NCBI GenBank assembly: GCA_026874595.1
Contig: CM049307.1
Coordinates: 78,652,643 to 78,716,642 of the forward strand
From: Sipunculus nudus
Lineage: Eukaryota > Annelida > Sipuncula > Golfingiida > Sipunculidae
Reading direction: 5' to 3'
DNA: 64,000 nt
Shown here: in pieces, positions 56,998-64,000 of the stretch
Layout of the letters: every line of letters starts with the position of its first letter
How positions within the stretch are numbered: position 1 is the stretch's first letter
Notes under the pieces: model-generated
What the model saw: the letters and a program-made list of their open reading frames with translations, nothing else
Told to the model about the DNA's origin: nothing
The model's database searches: none
Position numbers and translations under genes: made by a program

Positions 56998-58818
56998 CTG
57001 TAGTGAAAAATGTATTTTTTTTTATTGTACTAATCTGTAGTGAAACTTGTCGAATTTTCTTTAGGAGGGTACACTGTAAAAGTTGGAGACACGTTTCGTG
57101 CATTAGATTGAAACGCCAGTTTGTCCCACTTTTTTTAAATCACGGCACAATATTCTCAATACTTCACTGTAAAATGTGTTTCAAATCGCTGTGAACATAT
57201 TACAAATTCAACTTAAACATGTTTTACTATTACACGCGTTTCAAAGCTTTCTCCTACCAAACGGTAATGCTATTTGAAACACGTTTATTATCACATGTTG
57301 GGTATTAAACATGTTTTCCATCAAAACACTTCTAAACACGTTTTAAATACTAATATACCTGCTATAACTTGAAACTGCTTTATATCGTGAAACGCCTTTT
57401 TGTCCCATTTTTTAAATGTTTTAGCGTTATACTAGTTGCTTTGTATTCAGTTTAAACTGAACACAATGTAGAACATAACTTGATGAAATTTGGTTTAATT
57501 TCTTCTTGAATTTTCTAGATCTTGTTCTTGGAGTGACTACATGTGGGATGACACATAAGGAATACTTCGAAGTAACGAAGTTATGATTTATTGAAATATG
57601 AAACTTTAAGTATCAGTATCAAACATTATTAAAACAAAATACAATTACAGTTTCTTTCAATCTATAACTCTGTAGCCTCTTTTACTTCACCAGCAACACC
57701 ACACTCGCTTAGATTAGAAATAAAAACTATGAGGTAGGAACACTGTTTGAAAACCCTATATTTAAATTCAATTAAAAGGAGGTTTATGTTCATAAATGAC
57801 CCCATAAAGTATACATTACTTTAAACCTCGTACAGTAATCTTTCTTACAGTATATACATTTCTTTGATTTTTTTTCCTTCATTTTCACATGATTTTGAAA
57901 CATTTAAAAAAATCAATTGTTAAAGGTACACTTTTTTATGCCCAAAGTAACTGTGATCCACTTTTTAATGAACTAATATTAATCTGCATGATAATATTTT
58001 AAAGTGTTTTTTGTTTTTTTTTTCTCTATCATGATTCTATCTACAAAGAAACTGTAATTTTGAGTTTTTATTCAACAATTTACAGAATGAAAAAATTTGA
58101 TTACTGTTACTTGGGCTTAAAATGGTGTACCTTTCAAATATATAAATATATGTATGTATAATACTTACTGAGGTTCTTTCACTCACTGCGCCTGCACCTT
58201 CATTTCATGTTAAACTTAAAATCAAATCAAAATTTAAAAAAAAGAAATAACTCAATGCAGCATTTTCAATCTTCATTATTCTCTGCTCGATGTTTAATAA
58301 AGGAAAACCTCAACAGTTAATCACTGCCTTTCAATAATTTCTCAGCAAATCATATTTAAATATCTGTATGTAAATATATGTATGCCAAAAATAAATAATT
58401 AAAGGTGCATGGAATGAGCATGTGTTGCCCTTCTGTGAAAACAGAAGCAATGGAGGGTTCTATGATCAAGACCTACCAGATCATTATAAATTTAAAGAGC
58501 TTCATAATGCCTGAAAAGTTAAATATGAAAGGTGCTAATATACATTAATTATAACAGATAACGGGTGAGAATTTCAATCTTTATATATTCTATATATATA
58601 TAATCATCAACCAACTTCTGATTTTGTAGAACCTGTTTGTATGAAAACCTGTAACAAATAATTAAAAATCAAGATGTATTTTCTTGGTGTAATTATGAAA
58701 GATGTAAAATCCTCGCATATATCTGCTATATACGTGCATGAAAACCTTAACATACACATAGGTCCTATCTGAAACAAATAATTTTCAGTGTATACTGATA
58801 ACATAAAGTACTACATAC
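56998..58818 (-). other. First intron of the GST gene (5' UTR intron)
   Basis: Lies between a donor GTATGT at 58818 and the acceptor CAG at 57000-56998, read on the minus strand. AT-rich; no other gene seen. Confidence 0.5.
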
Positions 58819-58960
58819 CTTTTTATCGGATGCTTTCCCACTTGTCTTCAGAAGGACTGTTCTTATCAAGCTCACCACTGTGTAGCGGTTATTCACCAGC
58901 CAAAATACAGCATATGTAGAGCAGTCACAACCGAGGCTGCAGTCAGCTTGCAAGCACTGC
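58819..58960 (-). other. Probable 5' untranslated exon of the GST gene
   Basis: A segment ending at the donor AAAAAG|GTATGT (58819/58818). It contains a short open frame (ADCSLGCDCSTYAVFWLVNN), but joining it to the next exon in that frame gives GTG CAG TGA, an immediate stop. It is better explained as leader. Its 5' end is not defined; the start site would lie near 58.96-59.1 kb. Confidence 0.45.
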
Positions 58961-59479
58961 GAGGTATACGGTCAATTTTAGCCGAGTTTGCTCAGTGCGT
59001 TCCTGTCATCGCCCTGTGCGACAGATATTTGAGACGTGGGTGACGTGGGAATTGCCAAGGACCGGGTAATATAACCCTGTGATCAAGCAGTTGATGTCAC
59101 TGTATTGACACCCAGCTTTTATTGTCATTATCATTTTATCATTTACAACTTATGTTGAAGTCGTTATATCGGTCTATCACAGAAGTAACAATAATAAAGT
59201 TTAAAGTGGGATATAGGACATTATGTATATGCCGCAAAAACCGTTTATGTTGTTATACCTCTATAATGGGATAACCACTTGAGTGACCTACTTCATATTT
59301 CGAGATAATAAAAACAAACCTTATTTATTTTACATGGATTGTACAACTAGTTATAATAACTAATACGACATGAGCGTATACGAGGATTAGCTCGAGATGA
59401 GCGTATATGCTCTTTTATGCATTTGATTAATCTACCTTTTTTTCAGGTCACTAAGGGATAGTAATGCAAATTGACCAGA
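58961..59479. other. Upstream region of the GST gene
   Basis: Presumed promoter side of the minus-strand GST gene. No TATA box or other element stands out. Confidence 0.35.
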
Positions 59480-59930
59480 AAGTGCTAAGAGAGCATAGAC
59501 CTCCGCCAAGGCAGCTCATTTCCCCAATATTGCACTGTCAAAAATGAAACATTATCATATGAAAATGGCTCTCATGCTGTACGTTGATTTACTGACACCT
59601 TTCAGGGAATTGGCATGTACACGTGCAGTAACGTAATTATCCTCTGTGACGTCATGTCACCACTCCCACTCCAAAGATGGCCATATCGTCACATGCAGCG
59701 TCCCCGTGTAAACAAATGTGCTATAAAACCATACTTAATTAACACTTATTCTTGGGTTATTTATGCATAGATTACCACAATAATTTGATCAGTTGTTCCT
59801 TGTATCACATTGCCGATCAATCTAGAATTTTTTCTAAATCCGTTAATAATTTTTTGAGTAAAATTGCTAACAGTCACACGGACAAACGAACGCCACCAAA
59901 GACAATCCCCGCCGCTTAGCGGAGGTAATT
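59480..59930. repeat. Interspersed repeat with 'cctccgcc ... gcggagg' ends
   Basis: Starts at 'gcatagacctccgccaagg' and ends at 'ccgccgcttagcggaggtaat', giving complementary CCTCCGC/GCGGAGG ends about 420 bp apart. Internal text such as 'gtcacacggacaaacgaacg' is typical of dispersed repeats in marine invertebrates, as I recall. A (CTA)n/(AAT)n patch follows to about 59992. Confidence 0.5.
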
Positions 59931-59992
59931 CCACTACTACTACTTCTCCTACTACTACTTCTACTACTAATACTAATACTAATAATAATAAC

Positions 59993-62480
59993 TTTAGGTT
60001 CACATGGTATGGACGTGATACAGGAGCTTTTGGACATGATTATAGTATCTTATTATTATGTCTGTTTAATTTTAGAGTCGACAATGAGGGGGACATATTC
60101 GATCTTTAGCTCAGTAGGCCAGCCATAATTTTTTTTCCACCTTTAAGGCATTGCTTGTTAATAGCAGGCATCCATGCTAGAACAATTAGCCGACAATTGA
60201 AGAAAAAGTGTGTTTGGATGCCACCTATATTTTCGAATTTCAAGGTCATTTTCAAGGTCAACCCGAAGAAAATTGAACCTGAGCGGGTATTGTATTTCGG
60301 TAACCTAAGGCTTTAAAGGTTTTTTTAAGTGCAACGTATACAAACCACGTAATAATAATGTTAATAATTTTTTTACGCTTAAATGTATGAAAAGTTCAAC
60401 TTAAAAGTGTGTTTATGTTTACACAGTAATGTTTTTACTACTCTGGATCAAGATAATGAAGCAAACTAAAGGAGTCCTTTTATGTGTTCCCCAAAGTGTC
60501 TTTAACACACCTTTAATGATAACAGAATAAAAATGGCCGCATTTTGTAAAAGACAGGATGAAAAGTCTTTGAATAACGGATATTTGCCCAAGAATAATGT
60601 TGTTTTGGGAGTGATTTGTGGGTATCAGAAAGGGGTAAATCAAGGATTTAGGAAAAGGAAGGGTCCAACTAAGGACTAATGATAAAACATGAAAAGAGGT
60701 CCCTATGTCCGGAAAAGGGGGTTCCAGGCCACAATAATTGGTCTGAACCCGTTAAAAAAAATTGCTGCGGCTGAAAGTGCGGGGGGGGGGGGGGAGACAC
60801 CCTAGACCCCTCCTCTACAAATAGCTGTCACTTTTACAAAAAAAAAAGATTTCTTTCATTATATTAGTCATAAAATATAAATGTGTAATTTGAGCATTAT
60901 GTTCGAGTTCAAATTAGAACATTCCGTAGCATGCTTTTCCAACACAAGCTCTTCAGGCACCCACATAAAAATTGTGACTAGTCCATAGATCAGGTTATCT
61001 TTGTCATTAAGACGGAGACACAGTATATGCCACCATGCCAGCACCCGGAACTCGAGGAAACTTTTCAGAGTTCCCTAAACTCCAACTGGACGCTAGGATA
61101 ATTAGAAAAATAATAGTTGCCCTGTTAAATCTGAGAAGGTAGCGAATATGCACACTATATATGGTAGAAGTAGGCTTTTTAAATATCTTTTGATGGTTAC
61201 ATGTACACGATTTTTTATAAATGCTCCTTACAATTACACTATTAGTAATAAAGTTAATTTAATGTATCTTGCCTGGCCTTAGTGTCATTAAATATAAATT
61301 ATTAAGGAAAAAATGGCATTTTACTCTATCCTAAAATTATTTCTACAGGTATTTGAACATCTTAAGAGACGAATTAAAATGACATAAAACAATTTGAAAA
61401 TTTATGTCCGGTTTTGAATCTTCATAACACCTCTAGATCTGTCATTAAACCAAGGTTTGTATATTAAGATTTTAACAGCTTGTATGAGGGTTGTTTCACT
61501 CAAATGAACACAAATCTAACATAAACAGCATACAGGTTGACTAATAATCAAGGTTAAAAAAACTGTGTGGTATATCACAATGCCTCCTGATGATATATTT
61601 GAGTATACTATTATTTGAATATAACACTAATTAAATATATAGCTCTATGGAAAAGTAACAGTCCGATACCCAAATTTTTATTATTATTATTATCATTAAT
61701 ATTGTTATTTGCCACTATTACTCTCATCATATTTGCAATGACTAAATTGGTTTCAAACAACTTTGACTTTCATTTGTTCATACAATCAATTAAACATTCA
61801 TAGATATTCAATAACAAATTTTATTTTTGATACACATATATCATGATTTCTATTCTATCCTTAACTATAAAGTCGCCATAATAGCATGTGCATGCTAGTG
61901 TTTTTAAGAGTCTCTATCTGGCTCTGAATATAAATAAAGCTAGTTCAAAAGAGAAAGTATAAAATTATTATACACCAGTTGGAGCTATCATAAATGAAAT
62001 ATTTGCATAATGCATCAAATTGAGTTTTGATCTGCTTCATGGACAGAAATAAAAAGGTTTACATCAATGCAATGGAAGGAGTTGACAAATTATTATTTTT
62101 TAAGAAACTGCTAGCAAAGTGTCATGTATGTTAACACACCGAACAAACTGACATCTAAAGCAAAACAAAACGTAGCAAGCGCCAGCGCCCAGCCCCCCCC
62201 CCCCCCCCCCCCACCTCCTCCCCTGGTGTCCACAGCCATATAGCAAATAATAGGGTTTTAATGTGGCCAATACATGATAAAATGATTAAGTTTTAAAATT
62301 TTGCATTTAGACATCTGAGATTTGAGTGAGAAACAAACGCATCAACCCACAAACAGGACGATCAGACCATGTACAGTGCCAACACAGGGTAACAGATTCA
62401 GTGAAATCACAGTCCTTTATATTAAGTTATTACATTTTTTTTAATTCGATCCTTACAAGTTTATAAGTGTGCAACACTAT
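59993..62480. other. Intergenic with one dispersed repeat copy
   Basis: A plus copy of the 'ggatttagga...ccggaaaagggg' repeat lies at about 60635-60840, and a poly-C run at about 62190-62211. No gene supported; the hydrophobic frame at 61615-61803 is encoded by an (ATT)n-rich stretch. Confidence 0.45.
60635..60840 (+). repeat. Dispersed 'ggatttagga...' repeat, plus copy
   Basis: Same ordered blocks as 42515-42735: 'aaggatttaggaa', 'aagaggtccctatgtccgga', a G run. Confidence 0.5.
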
Positions 62481-63890
62481 TGTGGCAGAGCCACTTAGCG
62501 GTAGCCCCGGATAACATTTTTTTATACTTACGGTAAATTTTTTATGGAAAGTTAAGGTATTGGCTAACACGATGTGAGCGCGCAGAGATTTGCTGAAGCC
62601 GAGGTGCAAGTTTTCTGGTTTTGTAAGTAAAACTAAAGCTTATTTTATAATGTGTTTAGCGTAGGGTTGTACTATGTTCAGGAATTAAGCTACTGGAAGC
62701 AAAGGACTTATTATGTAGTCGTCGATTCTGAACGTTTGATGAAAAAGGTTCGTATTCCGGAAACGCGTTAGGTGCAATCCAGTAAATGGTATATTAACGG
62801 ACATCTGAATATTTATCGTGTATTTCGACTGGGTAACAGTGTCTTGTATTTTGTGGGTAACAGCATATTTTGGCTGGAAAACACTAGGAATTGTCGCTGT
62901 AGAGTTTTATTTGCTTGTGTCTGAAGCAGATACAAGTAAAGACATGTCAGGGATGTTTAATCAGTGTGCTTAAATCTCTACTATATATGATTATCTGCCG
63001 AGGACTTTCCCATTTATAAGTAGGAATTTTATATCAATTCTTGGAGTTAATCATGTATTTAGGAATCAAGTGGTGTGGTTCTTGACGGCAGTATTTTTTT
63101 ATGGCTCATACCAGTAATATGCAGAGATGCATTCCTGATATTTCAAGGGATTGTTCTAGGGTTTTATGGCACCAGATAGGAGCACAGAGGGTTGTGATGG
63201 GTTGCAGTGTGAGTCCTGGATGGTCCAGAAGTATGTGATGGTTAGTGAGAGGTCCATGGATTCAGGAGCAGTGGTCCATGTGTACGTGTTTACCTTTGGG
63301 TTATAGAGCATAATCTCACATATTGCCTAGTGATTACTATGATGATGATGTATTATGTTTAGTGTATTTATGAATGTTGACATATCATGGGTATATGCTA
63401 TTTGAATCTCGGATATTTTGTAAACTGTTGAAACAAGTTGATATGGATACAAGTTGATATTTTCAGTAATATATGAATATTGAACTTTCAACTGAAGTAA
63501 CAGAGGACACATGTCAACAAGTATATGTTATTGTCACATTTACTGTAAACATTTTCACACGTATGTTTATTATATAGTCAGATGTTATAATCATTATGAC
63601 ATATGTCTGTTTTATTGTCGATATTGTAAACTTATCCTTTGTATATTGTGCTATTTATTTCTAATATGTGCTGACACTTAGGATCTATTTAACTTGATGT
63701 CTTTTCAGATATGTCAGTCACCGTTTTTTTTTGCGCCTGTATTGTATCTGTGCCACTGGTATGTGCTTCGTCATGTCTGAAACACTTTGGTCAAGACATT
63801 AAAAGAGTTGAACACCACAGCATTTGTATTGGTTACTTACCACCTTACGTACCCACCCTGCCACTCCTACTCAGTCAGAACTCGGTCACA
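62481..63890 (+). mobile_element. 5' LTR of a second LTR retrotransposon (truncated by window end)
   Basis: The right edge is fixed by a perfect tRNA-Leu primer-binding site four bases downstream: the segment ends ...CGGTCACA. The left edge is proposed at TGTGGCAGAGCCAC (62481), giving TG...CA ends and about 1.41 kb. The rest of the element lies beyond the window, so its superfamily and the left boundary cannot be confirmed here. Confidence 0.6.
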
Positions 63891-63894
63891 AGAT

Positions 63895-63912
63895 TGGTAC
63901 CAGGAGTGGGGT
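63895..63912 (+). promoter_or_regulatory. Primer-binding site for tRNA-Leu
   Basis: TGGTACCAGGAGTGGGGT is complementary over all 18 bases, including CCA, to the 3' end of eukaryotic tRNA-Leu(UAA) as I recall it (ACCCCACTCCTGGTA plus CCA). Confidence 0.8.
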
Positions 63913-64000
63913 AGTCGCCAGTGATGTCAGGTAACTTTGGACTTTGCTGAGGACAGGAGAAAACGATGGTTTGATTTTGGGACATTTGCCATGACATACT

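Noticed and set aside
63711-63914. 67-codon plus frame with a signal-peptide-like hydrophobic start
   Set aside because: It lies across the end of an LTR and reads through the tRNA-Leu primer-binding site, so it is an incidental frame in an element's regulatory end.

Overview
The window is eukaryotic and animal-like: AT-rich, intron-containing genes with GT/AG borders, AATAAA signals, many long (TA)n tracts, and abundant transposable elements. A sigma-class glutathione S-transferase, a C-type-lectin-like exon, a Ty3/Gypsy element with a PNMA-like Gag, and several repeats with GACA runs and 'cgctatagg' or 'cggaggtaa' cores point to a marine invertebrate. My best guess is a lophotrochozoan, probably a mollusc. 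That is inference; nothing in the window fixes the species.

Layout. 0-12.6 kb: the terminal exon of a C-type lectin-like gene (568-788), one tRNA-like short repeat, tandem duplications and a possible orphan terminal exon near 9.2 kb. 12.7-24.8 kb: one nearly complete Ty3/Gypsy LTR retrotransposon with unusually long LTRs (about 2.76 kb), a primer-binding site, gag, pol (protease-RT, RNase H in another frame, integrase) and a polypurine tract. 27.0-40.4 kb: a tandem segmental duplication carrying two SLC16/monocarboxylate-transporter-like genes. The first (27799-30895) is intact with five exons and encodes 527 aa if one GC donor is used. The second (37110-40262) is a pseudogene. Interspersed repeats fill 31.1-36.2 kb. 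43.36-47.78 kb: a decayed, intronless gene of a multi-domain family with an N-terminal zinc finger, a conserved 'ADNVDHN/TFHGMG' core, a FEN1/XPG-like PIN nuclease region and a Cys-rich tail. 48-50.5 kb: two more tRNA-like repeats and an hAT transposase remnant. 50.7-54.04 kb: a 3.3-kb element with 17-bp terminal inverted repeats around a ~330-bp tandem array. 54.7-59 kb (minus strand): the first exons of a sigma-class GST gene, whose introns hold a pogo/Tigger-like MITE and other repeats. 62.48 kb to the end: the 5' LTR and tRNA-Leu primer-binding site of a second LTR retrotransposon whose body lies outside the window.

The cellular genes (lectin, transporter, GST) do not form a pathway; most of the window is mobile-element and repeat history. 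The features most worth following up are the intron-like 2.4-kb insert inside both LTRs of the Gypsy element, the zinc-finger/PIN-nuclease pseudogene, the inverted-repeat-bounded satellite element, and the GC-AG intron of the intact transporter beside its dead duplicate.
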